From positions 1 to 35,580 of the forward strand of contig NZ_NKUI01000106.1 of assembly GCF_014845115.1 (NCBI RefSeq): a DNA stretch of 35,580 bases, given 5' to 3'. The position numbers and the translations under genes were made by a program. The notes under the pieces are model-generated. The model saw nothing but the letters and a program-made list of their open reading frames with translations, did not search any database and was not told where the DNA came from. Every line of letters begins with the position of its first letter. The stretch's first letter is position 1. Shown here piece by piece: positions 1 through 12,000 of the stretch. Origin of the DNA: Methylorubrum zatmanii. Lineage in GTDB: Bacteria; Pseudomonadota; Alphaproteobacteria; Rhizobiales; Beijerinckiaceae.

Positions 1-3000
1 GGCCCCGGCGACGACCCCCGCCCCGGGCTCGACCGATCCGATCCCGGCGAGCCGCAGCCCGGCCTCGTCCTCCAAGGCCTTCGGCGGCCTGATCGTGTTC
101 AACGAGGTGACCGGTGGGGCCGGCGCCCGGATCACCGATGCGACGGTGACCTCCGCCCTCGACCTGTCGGTCCGGGCCGAGGACGCGGCCGACATCTCGG
201 CGACTCTGCTCAGCACCGTCACCGCCTCCGGCGGCGCCTCCTTCCAGTCGAAATCCGGCGCGGCCGGCACCAGCGGCGGGACCGGCGGTGGCTCGGTCAT
301 CGCCGCCAACGGCATCGCGGCGACCAACGTCGTGCGCGGCGGCGCCGAGGCCAGCGTTCTGCGCGCGACGGTCGAATCCACGGAGGGCAATCTCGCGGTC
401 ACCGCCGACAACAAGGTGGGCGTCGATGCGCGGCTGCGGGCCTCGACCACGACCTCAGGCGGCACCGGCAGCGTCTCCGCTGCGGTCACGCTCGCCTTCA
501 ACTCGGTGGGCTACGAGACCCAGAACCTTCTCTTCAACACCGTCGATGCGCTGATCGGCCAGTCGGCGATCTCCGGCGCCTTCGGCGGCGAGACTGGATC
601 GGGCGCCAAGGCGACCATCGTGCAATCCTCGGCGAAGGCCGGGGGCGACCTGAGCGTCGCCGCGACCTCCGCCGCCAAGATCAACGCGACGGTCAGCAAC
701 GCTGCCCGCTCCTCGACCGATGCCCTGAAGGGGTCCGGCGGCACCGGCTTCGGCGTGGTGCTCGCCTCGAACAAGGTGAGCGGCAGCGCCGTCGCCTTCA
801 TCGACAATACCGGCGTCACCAAGGACATCACGGCGGGCGGGGCGCTCGCCGTCACCGCAACGGATGCGGCCGGTATCACCTCGAACGTCCAGATCGTGAC
901 GAGCTCGACGGTCGTGAAGACCGATGGCGGCTCCGTCACGAACCAGTCGAAGCTCAACAAGTATCTGCCGTCCAACTTCTCGACCAACCCGAACGAGGTC
1001 CAGTCGGCGACGATTCAGTCGAACCTGATCAAGAACCGCAGCGACTGGGCGCCGGCTCAGCTCACGGCCGTCGAGCAGCAGGTCACGGCGCAGGTCGCCC
1101 GGGTCAAGGGACTCGTCGAGCAGCTTCAGGCCGGCCCCGCGACGCTGTTGAAGCAGGTCGAGACGAACCTGCTCAAGCTCAAGGCGGGCGATGTCGCGAA
1201 CGATTACCTGATCGCGATCAACCAGACCCTGGTCGACCAGCTCAAGGCGATCAAGCCCGGCACGATTCCGAGCACCGATCAGACCGACCTCGCCAAGCGG
1301 ATCGAAGACGCGGCGAAGGCGCTGTCGGATCACTTGACGGTCGCCTCGATCAACACCGAAGCCGCCGACGCGGCGCGGAACGACGCGCTGAAGGTCGCTG
1401 CCGAGGCGGCGCGGCGCGGCTATCTCGACGATGCGGCTTTGCGCAACAGCGTCGTCGGCCCGAACAAGACCGCCACCACCGTCAAGGCGGAGCAGACGGT
1501 CGGACAGCTGATCCGCCTGCAGGTCCTCGCCGACCGGGCGGTGATCGAGGTCGGAGCCAAGATCAAGGACCTGAAGGATGGGCTCAACGCCTTCCTGAAG
1601 CCGTTCGGCCTGAGCACCGACAGCATCGGCACCCTCGACCTCTCGGCCTATGGCCAGAAGCCGAAGACGACGAACCCGCAGGATGTCACCTTCGGCACGC
1701 GGGTGCGGATCGCCGACGGCTACGCCAAGCCGACCTTCAAGACCGGGCAGGGCACCATCACGGTCAAGACCGGCGACACAATCCAGGATCTCGGTGGCAA
1801 GATCTACAAGTATGTCGGCGCCGACCTGCTGAGTGAGATCGATTCCCAGAGTCCCGACCTCACCGATGCGACGAAGTGGAAGCTGATCGCCGACAAAGCC
1901 GATGCCTACAAGGCCGGCGATATCTTCATCTATATGGGGGCCGACGCGAAGGTCGATCTCGCGGCGACGGATTACACCAATAAGCTGCTCTGGAAGCGGG
2001 CACTCGAATCGAACTTCATCCCGGATGGGCTGAAGCTGCCGACGACCGGCACCGGCACCGGCACGACGCCGGCCCCGGCCACCCCCGCCACCGAGACCGT
2101 CGCGCCGACCGGTGACCCCTCGGCCAACAACGCCGCCAAGACCGGCACGGTGACGCCGCAGCCGGCGTCGTCGCTCGCGATCGGCGGGCTCGTCGTGCTC
2201 AACAGCGTGCACGGCGATGCCGTGGCGCGGATCACCGGCGTCACCGCCACGGCGGGGGACGCCGTCACGGTCAAGGCGAGCGAGGCCGCCACGATCAAGG
2301 CGACCGCCGACAGCGCCGCCAACGTGAAGTCGTCGAATTCCTACAAGCCGACGGGCACCGGCACTCCGGCCCCGGCGCCGGCGGGTGACCCGTCCACCGA
2401 CCGGAGCCTCGGCACCAAGAGCCAGCCCACCAGCCTCGCGCTCGGCGGCGTCATCGCCACCAACGCCGTCCTCGGCACGGCCCGGGCGGAGATCGTCGAC
2501 AGCACCGTGACCGGTGCGGGCCTCGCGGTCGATGCGGCCAACACCGCCACGGTCGATGCGACCAACAAGACTGCCACCTCCAGCGACCAGGGCGCGGTCT
2601 CGATCACGCTTGCCTTCAACAGCGTCGGCTGGAAGGAGCAGAACATCCTGTTCCGCGCCGCCGACACGATCACCGGCCAGCCGCTGATCGCCGAGGCCGG
2701 CGACAACGCCTCCGATCCGTCGGGCGCGCGGGCGCAGATCCTGCGCAGCAACGTCACCACCACGGGCGCCGGCAACGCCCTCGCGGTCACCGCGCGGTCG
2801 GACGCCTCGATCAATGCGCAGCTGACCAACAAGGCCAGCGCCTCGCAGACCGTGCTCAAGGATGCGAGCGCCTTCGCCATCGGCTTCGCGCTGACCGGCA
2901 ACCTCGTGAATTCCGAGGCCGTGGCCCGCATCGACAGCAGCAACGCGGCCGGCACCGCCATCGACTCGACCAAGACCATCGACGCCAGCGGCGCGGTGAC

Positions 3001-6000
3001 GCTCTCGGCGACGAGCAACGGCAGCATCACCTCGGGCAACAGCCTCTCCGCGATCGCCAGCTTGACCAAGCCGAGCATGCTGGAGGACTTCGCCAACAAG
3101 ATTCTCGACAATTACACCTACACCACCGAATCCGGCTCGAAGACCGTCAAGTTCGGCGACATCGTCTTCGCGAAGGTGAACGGCCAGGAGAAGCGGTTCG
3201 TCTATTTCGGCGACACGAAGGCCAACACCAATCTCAAGACGGAAAGCTACACGGAGGAGAACGGCTGGCGGGAGAACAACCTCCGCGAGTTCGTGCAATT
3301 CCTGCCGCCGGGCGTGCTCAACCTCGGCGAGAGCAAGGACACCGCCGGCTCGCCCACGCCGCCGGCCAGCGATGCCCAGCCTGCCAGCGGCCAGACCCCC
3401 GCCAAGCCCTACGCGGTGGCGGTGAGCGGCATCCTCGTGACCAACGACGTCCGCAGCGTCGCCACGGCGGCGCTGACCGGCATGACCGTCGCCAAGGCCG
3501 GCGATGTCAGCGTGCAGGCGGAGCAGAAGGGTTCGATCACGGCGAGTGTCGCCAGCAAGGTCGAGTCGAAGCTGAAGCCCGGCACCAAGGCCGGCACCAA
3601 GACCTCCGTCGCCGCCCAGGCCGTGATCGCCTCGAACGTGGTGATGGGCTCGAGCACCGCCACCATCGACCGGAGCAAGCTCGGCGACGCCGCCACGAGC
3701 GCGACCGTCGGCAATGTCTCGGTGAAGGCGCAGAACACCGGGGCGATCAAGGCCACGGTCGACAGCACCGTCGATTCCAGCGAGACCGCGGTCGGCATCA
3801 CGGCGGCCTTCAACAAGATCGGCAGCCCGAGCACCAACGCCGTGTTCGATCTCGCCGCGACGCTCGCCGGCTTCGATCTCGACAGCCAGATGACCAAGGG
3901 CGGCCAGTTCGCCGCCACCGCCTCGATCTCGGGCCAGCCGATCAGCGCCACTGGCAAGGTCTCGGTGGAGGCGAAGTCCAAGGCGACCATCGACGCCACG
4001 ATCACGAACGCCGTCACCTCGATCGGCTCGTCGACCACCAGCGTCGGCGCCGTCGCCGGCCTCAACTTCGTCCGGCTCGGCACCTCCGCCACCATCGCCG
4101 ACATTGCCGGGCTCACCGCGGCGGGCGGCGTGGCCGTCAACGCGCTCAGCGCCTCCACCATCAATGCCGAGGTGAAGGCCCCGGTGACGGCGGTGGTCTA
4201 CAACATGCCGGACACGTCCGGCACGGCCGGCGGCAGCAACACCTCCGGCAATACGGGCAATACCGGCGGCACCGACACGGCCACGACGACGCGCACGATC
4301 TCCGTCGCGGCGAGTTTCGCCCGCAACACCATCCTCGACGTCGTGCTCGAAGCCGGCCTCGACCGGGCCGGCGACGTGACCGCGAGCGCGGGCGATGTAA
4401 GCGTCGCCGCCTCCAACACCGCCGCCATCACCGCGAAGGTGGCGGCCACCGCCGTCGCCGTGCTGCTCAGCACCGAGCAGAGCAAGAATCTCGGCGTGTC
4501 CGGCGGCGGCGCGTTCGGCGTCAACACCATCCTCGGCGGGATCGAGGCGCGGATCGCCGACAGCAGGGTTTCGGCCTCGGGCAACCGGGCGCCGAGCGTC
4601 AGCGACGGAACCGGCGGCCAGGGCAACATCACCGTCTCCGCCAAGAGCAACGCCACCGTCACGGCGTCGGTCGAGGCGGCGGCGGCGGCCGTGATCGTCG
4701 GCAAGGGCGCCGCCCAGGCGGTGGCGTTGGGCGTCTCCCTCGCCTTCAACATGATCGGCTACAACTTCAGCCTGATCCCCGTGGACGGGACCGCCAGCCT
4801 CGCGGCGGACAAGGCCCGCTCCCTCGACGTCAAGGCGAGCGTGACGCGCTCCCGCCTGAATGCCGGGCGGCGGGTCGCGGTCGAGGCGGAATCGGGCGGC
4901 ACGATCACGGCGAGAACCATCGCCGCCGCGGTCGCGGTCGGCGTTTCGACCGGCGGCGATTCCAGCAGTTCGAGCGACGGCAACCTCTCCCTGTCCGGGG
5001 GCGGGCTGTTCGTCCGCAACAAGCTCGTCACGTCGGCCTCGGCGGTGATCGACGGCACCGGCAGCACCGACGACGCGGTCACCTCCGTTAGCGAGGGCAT
5101 CAGCGTCTCGGCCAAGGACACCGCCATCGTCCGCGCGACTTCTGTCGCGCTCGCCCTCTCGGCCAACCTGAGCGCGGATGCGAGCAACACCGCCTCGAAG
5201 TCGAGCGTGGCCATCGCCCTGTCGCTGGCCGACAACGCGGTCACCAGCGAGGTTTCCGCGCGCGTCGTTCAGGTCGCCAACCTCGTGACCCTCGGCGCCG
5301 TCACCGTCGGCGCCACCCGCAGCGCCGACATCTTCGCGCAGACCTACGCCGCCGCCGTCGGCGCGCAGGTCTCGTCGCAGGGCAACGGCACCTCCGTCAG
5401 CGGCGGCGGCGCGCTCGCCCTGAACACGATCCGGGGCTCGACCATCGCCGAGATCACCGATTCCAAGGTCGGTGACGCGGCGAATGGCGGCGCCAAGGTC
5501 GGCTCTCTCGATGTCTCGGCCACGGATGCGGCCAAGATCGTCGCCCTCACCGGCGCGGCCGCGATCACCCTCGCGGGAGCCGCCGAAGGCAAGGCCACCG
5601 GCGTCGCCGTCGGGGCCTCGGTCGCGAACAACGTCATCGGCGGTTCCGGCGCCGCGGTGCGGGCGACGGTCTCCAACACCCCCGTCCGCGCCACCGGCGC
5701 GGTCGGCGTGCGCGCGGAATCCACGGCGAAGATCGCGGCGACGACCGTCACGGTCGCGGTCGGCGTGTCGGCCAGCGGCACCGATTCCGCCCGCACGGTG
5801 AGCCTCGGCGGGTCCGGCGCGCGCAACGCCGTCGATGTCGCCACCACGGCCGAATGGGTGGCTGCGGACGGCAGCGCGGTTTCCGTCGATGCCGGCAGTC
5901 TCTCCGTCAAGGCGCGAAACGCTGCGGAGATCACGGCGGATGTCGGGGCGGCCTCGATTGCCGGCTCGTTCGGCCAGGGCGACTCGTTCGCGGTGACCCT

Positions 6001-9000
6001 CGCGGCGAGTGTCGCGATCAACGAGATCAGCGGCAATGTCGCCGCCACGGTCAAGAACGCCAATGTCGTCACGCAATCCGGCGGCGTGACCGTCGAGGCG
6101 AAGCGCGAGGGCAGCATCAAGACGCGCGCGGCGGCGGCCAGCGTCGCGGCCTCCGTCAGCACCAGCGGCAAGAGCATCTCGGTGGCGGGAGCCGGCGTCG
6201 CGGCGGTCAACAAGATCAACAGCGGCACCACGGCCACCGGCCAGAACGCGTCGTTCGACGCTCAGGGGGCGGTCACCGTCTCGGCCGGCAGCAAGACCAC
6301 GATCGAGGCGCTCGTCGTCGGGGCCGCCGCGTCCATCGGCGCGAGCTCGACCGATGGCGGAGCCGGCGCCCTCGGCATCGCCATCGCCTATAACGAGATC
6401 GGTCGCTGGACCGCTTACGATGAATCCGCGCACACGCTGAGCGAGGCTCCCGTGCTCGGCGGCCGCAGCAACGTGTCGGCCACCCTCACGGGCACGCCGG
6501 TCAAGGCGACGGGCGCGCTCTCGGTCACCGCGGCGAGCGAGAACAGTGTCAAGGCCGACATCGCGGCCATTGCCGCCGGTGTCACCGTCGCCGGCGGCAA
6601 GGCCGGCGCGGTGAGCGGCGGCGGCACCTTCGCGATGAACAATATCGGGCTCGCGACCCTGGCCTCGATCGATGGCGACGGGACCGGGATCGGTCCGGGC
6701 ATCCAGGCGGACAGCGCCAGGATCTCGGCCCAGGACATCTCGACGATCACCTCCCAGGCGCTCTCGGCCAGCCTCGCCGTCGCCATCGGATCCGGCAATG
6801 CCGCCGGCGTTTCGGTCGGCGGCAGCATCGGCCTCAACACCATCGCCAACGACGTCTCCGCGACGGTGAAGAATGTCGATCGCGGCCTGCAGACCGTCGG
6901 CGCGATCCTGATCGATGCGAAGTCGGCGGGGACCGTGACGGCCAAGGCCGCGTCGGCGGCCCTGAGCGTCTCCGGCTCGGGCGCGAGCGCCGCCGCCGTC
7001 ACGGCGGCGGTCAACTATGCCCGCAACGTCATCACCACGAGCACCCGCGCGCAAGGAAGCGAGAGCCGGCTCACCACCACCGGCAGCAACGGCAACGTCG
7101 GCGTGAAGGCGGAGGCCTCCGCCACGATCGAGGCCGCGATTCTGGCCATCTCGGTGGCGGGTTCCGGTGGCGGCAGCAACGCCGCCGCCGTCGGCCTCGG
7201 CGCGGCCATCGCCGAGAACCGCATCGGCGTCTGGTCGAAGTCGGGGAGCGACGCGACGACGAGCTACACGCTCGCCGGCCAGGGCGGCACCGTTGTCGAG
7301 GCGTCGCTGACCCGCGTCGGCGTCGATGCGAAGGGTGCGCTCGCCGTCGAGGCGACGTCCACCAATCAGATCAAGGCCAATATCGCGGCGATCTCCGCCG
7401 GTCTGGCCGGGGGCGGGTCGAATGCCGTCGGCGTCAGCGGCGGCGCCACCGCCGTCATCAACGCCATCGGTGTCACCACGCAGGCCTTCATCGAAGGCAA
7501 TGGTGTGGCCAACAGTGCCATCGCCAGCAACGCCATCAAGGCGGGCGCCGTCACCGTGAAGGCGGCCGACACGTCGAGCATCGTCGCCAACGCCCTGACC
7601 GCGGCGGTCAGCGCCGCCTTCGGCGGCTCGAACGGCGTCGCGGTCTCGGTCGGCTTCGCCCTCGCCCTCAACACCATCGAGGCCGCCGCCAAGGCGAGCA
7701 TCAACAACCTCGACGGCGGCATCGATGCCGGCACGGGGGCGGTCCTGGTCGATGCCCGCAGCGGCGCGACCATCACCGCGACGACGACGGCGGCCGCCGT
7801 TTCCATCGGCGGTGGCGGTTCGGCCGGCGTCTCCATCGGCGGCGGCGGGGCTCTCGCCTTCAACACCATCCGCCCGGTCACGCGCGCCGTCCTGGCCGCG
7901 AGCCCGATCAGCCAGAGCGGCAGCGTCACCGTCACGGCGACCGGCAACTCGGCCATCTCGGCCCTCGTGGCCGCTGCCGCCCTCGGCGCGGGCGGAGGTG
8001 GCTCGGCCGGCGTCGGCATCGCCATCGGCGCCTCCGTCGCCGCCAACCGGATCGGCGACTGGACCTCGACCGGCGATGGACGCAACCGCGTCGACACGGC
8101 GGCGGCGCAGCAGAGCTCCGTCGTCGAAGCGATCCTGAGCGGCAGCAGCGTCAAGACCAGCGGCGCGCTGACGGTCGGTGCAACCTCGGCCCAGGCGATC
8201 TCCGCCCAGGTCGCGGCGGCGGCGGTCTCCATCGGCGGCGGCGGCTCGGCCGGCGTCGGTGTCTCGGCGGCCGGCGTTTCGGTCACGAACGCCATCGCGG
8301 TCGCGACCCGGGCCACCATCGATGGCGCCGGCACGACCGGCATCGTGGCCGGCAGCGTCTCGGTGAGCGCCGCCGACACCTCCACCATCGACGCCTATGC
8401 CGGTTCCGCCTCGCTGGCGGGCTCCGGCGGCGGTTCGGCCGGCGTTTCCGTGGCGGTCGGCTTCACGCTGGCGCTCAACAGCATCGCCGGCGATGTCGCG
8501 GCAACCATCACCCATGCCGACAGCCTGGTGCGGACGACGGGCGCGGCCGGCGTCTCGGTGAGTGCGTCGCGGTCGGGCCGCATCTACGCGGCTGCGGCGG
8601 CGGCGGCGATCAGCCTCGCGGGCGGCGGTGCAGCCGGCGTCGGCGTCTCCGGTGGCGGCGCCTTCGCCTCGAACCGGATCCTCGGCTCGGTCAATGCGAC
8701 CGTCGATGCGAGCCGGATCACCACGGCGGGCAGCGGTGCCCTCACGGTCACGGCCACCGGCTCCTCCGAGATCACGGCGATCATCGCTGCGGCGGCGGCC
8801 TCCGGCGGTGGCGGCGGCGCGGCCGGCGTCGGTGTCGCCCTCGGCGCCAGCGGCGCCGAGAACCGCATCGGCACCTGGTCCAGCACGGGCGAGAGCGCCG
8901 CTCGCAAGGACACGCTCGAGGCCAACGGCGCCGTTGCGGTCCAAGCGGCGGTCAAGAACACGGTGCTCGACATCGCCGCAGCCCTGACGGTTCAGGCCAC

Positions 9001-12000
9001 GGCAAGCCAGAAGATCTCCGCGACGGTCGTCGCCGCCTCCGCCGCCATCCAGGGCGGTGGCGCGGCTGGCGTGTCGGTCAGCGGCGCCGGTTCGGTGACC
9101 GCCAACGCCATCGGCATCGTCACCTCGGCGACGATCGACGGCGACGGGACCGGCTCGGACGGCATCAAGGCAGGCAGCGTCACCGTCACCGCAGCGAATA
9201 CGGCGCAGATCATGGCCGTGACGGGAGCATCCTCGCTCTCCGGTGCCGGCGGCGGCGCGGCCGGTGTCGGCGTGGCGATCGGCTTCGCGCTGGCCATCAA
9301 CAGCATCGCGGGCGGAATCCAGGCCTCGATCGCCAATGCCGATGCCGGGCTCACCACCCGCGGCGGCGGCGTCTCGGTCGGCGCGCGCAACGAAGCCCGG
9401 ATCCGGGCGATCTCGGCGGCGGCGGCCGTCTCGGTCGGCGGCGGCGGCGCGGCCGGCGTCTCGGTGAGCGGCGGCGGCGCGGGAGCGTCGAACGTCATCA
9501 CCCTGCGGACGAATGCCTTCGTGGCCGACAGCGTGCTGACGGTGCGCGGCGGCGCTTCCACGGTGAAGGCGGAGGCCACCGCCGACATCCAGGCCCTGAT
9601 CGTCGCCGCGGCGGCGGCGGCCGGTGGCGGCGGCGCGGCCGGTGTCGGCGTCTCGGTCGGTGTCGGTGCGGCCTCGAACACCATCGGCTCCGGCAACGAG
9701 GTCCAGGCCTCGATCAGCAGGTCGAGCCTCAACTCCGACGGCGCGCTCAGCCTGACCGCGACCTCGAACCAGACGATCAAGGCGGATGTGGCGGCGGTTT
9801 CCGCCTCGCTCCAGGGCGGCGGCGCGGCCGGCGTCAGCGTCGCGGGCTCCGGCACCGGCGCATCCAACACCATCGCCGTGGCGACGCGGGCCTTCATCGA
9901 CGGCGCTGGCGCCGCCGGCATCACGGCCACGCAGATCGCCCTCGCCGCGAAGGACAGCTCCACCATCACCGCCTCCGTCGCTTCGGCCGGCATCGCCGGC
10001 AGCGGCGCGGGCATCGCCAGCGTCGGCGTCACGGTCTCGGCCTCGCAGGCCACCAACCGCATCGGCAACGTTGTCGAGGCGCTGATCCGCAACGCGGATG
10101 CCGGTGTCACCTCGACCGCCGGCGATCTCTCGGTCGAGGCCGAGAGCGGCGGTTCTATCCAAGCCATCGCCACGGCGGCCTCTCTCAGCCTCGGCGGCGC
10201 CGGCATCGCCAGCGTGCAGGTTTCCGGCGGCGGCGCGGCGGCGCTCAACGTCATCACCACCCGCACCCGCGCGGCCATCGAAAAGGCCGCCGGCCAATCC
10301 GCCCTCAACCAGGTGACCAGCGGCGCGGGGCTGCGCGTCTCCGCGAAGAGCACTCAGGACATCGACGCGAAGGTGGTCTCGCTCTCCGCCGCGGGCGGCG
10401 GCGCGGGTATCGCCAGCGTGCCGGTGGCGATCGGTCTCTCCGGTGCGCAGAACATCATCGGCAGCTGGACCCTGACCGACAAGAACGGCAAAAACCTCGA
10501 CCAGCCGATCCTCGACACCGATGGCAGCGCCAAGGTCGAGGCGCTGATCGCCGATACCGTGGCGACGGCGCAGGGATCCGTCGCCGTGACGGCGACCTCG
10601 TCCAGCAGCATCGACGCGACCGTCGCGGCGGCCTCCGCCGTTGTCACCGGCGCGGCCGTGGCCGTGGGCGTCGCCGGTTCCGGCAGCTATTCGGGCAACG
10701 CCATCAGCCTCGCCACGAGTGCGGCGATCACCGGCGGCGCGACCAGCGTCACCGGCTCCGACGTGACCGTGCGCGCCAAGGACCAGGCCGCGATCACCGT
10801 CGATGTCGGCTCTGCGGCCGTGGCCGCCGCCGGTGGCGGTGTCGGCGTGGCGCCGTCCATCGGCGTCGCCGTCGCCCTCAACGTCATCGACAACGCCGTG
10901 ACCGCCCTGGTCGATGGCGCCTCCGTGACGACCCGCGCGGGAGCGATCCGGGTCGAGGCGCTGGTTCCGGCCGACGATCCGGCGACGCCCGGCTTCGACG
11001 GGGCGAGCATCCGCGCCCGGGTCGCTGCCGCCTCCGTGGCGCTGTCCGGCGGCGGCGTTGCCGTCTCGGTGGCGGGTGGCGGTGCCATCGCCACCAACCT
11101 GATCGGCGGTTCGACCCGCGCCCGGCTCAACAATGCCCGCCTGAACGCCTCCGGCGACGTGGCGGTGGCCGCCGCGAACAACAGCCGCATCGAGGCCGAG
11201 GTGGCCGCGCTCGCGGCCGGCGTCAGCATCGGCGGTGTCGCGGTCGGAGCCAGCATCGGCACCGGCGTCGCCACCAACCTGATCGGCAGCGAGATCACGC
11301 AGACGGTCGGCGGCCAGAACAAGACGACGAAGTCGTCGGCCCTCGTGATCGAGGCGCTGTCGAAGGACACCACGATCCAGGCCGGCGGCACCCTCGCCGT
11401 CACGGCCGATTCCGGCCAGACCATCAAGGCGACGGTGGTCGCCGGTTCGGTCGCCATCTCCGCCGGTGCCGTCGCCATCAGCGCCGCCGGCGCGGGGGCG
11501 GGCACCCATAACCGCATCGGCGCCCTGGTGAGCGCGGCCATCGACGGCGACGGCGCGGACGACAAGATCACCGCCGGCACCGTCACGGTGGCGGCGCGGG
11601 ATACGTCGTCCCTCAGTGTCGAGACCGGTGCGGCCTCGGTCGCGGCCGCCGTCGGCTTTGCAGGCGGCGCCTCGTTCTCCCTCGCCGTCGCGGCGGCGGA
11701 CAATGTGATCGCCAATTCCGTCACGGCGGCGATCAGGAATCTGAACGGGGCGGGCGGCCTCACCGCCCGCGGAGCGGTCAGCGTCACCGCCACTGAGAGC
11801 GCGACCCTGACCAGCCGTGCCCGCGCCGCGGCCATGTCCGGCAATGCCTCCGTCTTCGGCGTGGCCGTCGCGGGCGGCGGCGCCGGCACCGGCGACACGG
11901 TCACCAGCACCACGGGTGCCAGCGTCAGCGACAGCAGGATCACGACCACGGGCGACATTTCCGTCCGGGCCAGCGACACCACGACCATCGACTCGCAGGT

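Larger units (their letters stand above)
71..11837 (+). repeat. Four-module (C-D-A-B) beta super-repeat array, about 12 copies
   Basis: Modules of about 63 residues share a core of the form A-x-I-x-A, a Gly/Ala-rich strand such as GGGGAAGVGV, an Asn-x-Ile turn, then an alternating strand ending A-x-I or A-x-V. Four types follow in fixed order. Type A has N-x-I-G-x-W (NRIGDW, NRIGTW, NEIGRW) plus a 15-25 residue polar loop. Type B ends in ATIDGDG-like sequence. Type C has ALAINSI-like sequence. Type D has SNVIT- or LNTIR-like sequence. Approximate A cores: 467, 2588, 3778, 4704, 5587, 6365, 7162, 7987, 8800, 9625, 10392, 11225. C cores: 71, 2174, 3413, 4288, 5196, 5977, 6797, 7621, 8419, 9240, 9990, 10825, 11650. 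From about 5,600 on the period is about 750-850 nt (about 270 residues). The predicted fold is a long beta solenoid or fibre; I do not recognise a named family. Confidence 0.85.

Noticed and set aside
455..11509. Antisense open frame of about 3,680 codons
   Set aside because: Same phase relation to the sense gene. The translation is Arg/Gly/Asp/Ala-rich without motifs, and it ends where the sense strand uses a TCA codon.
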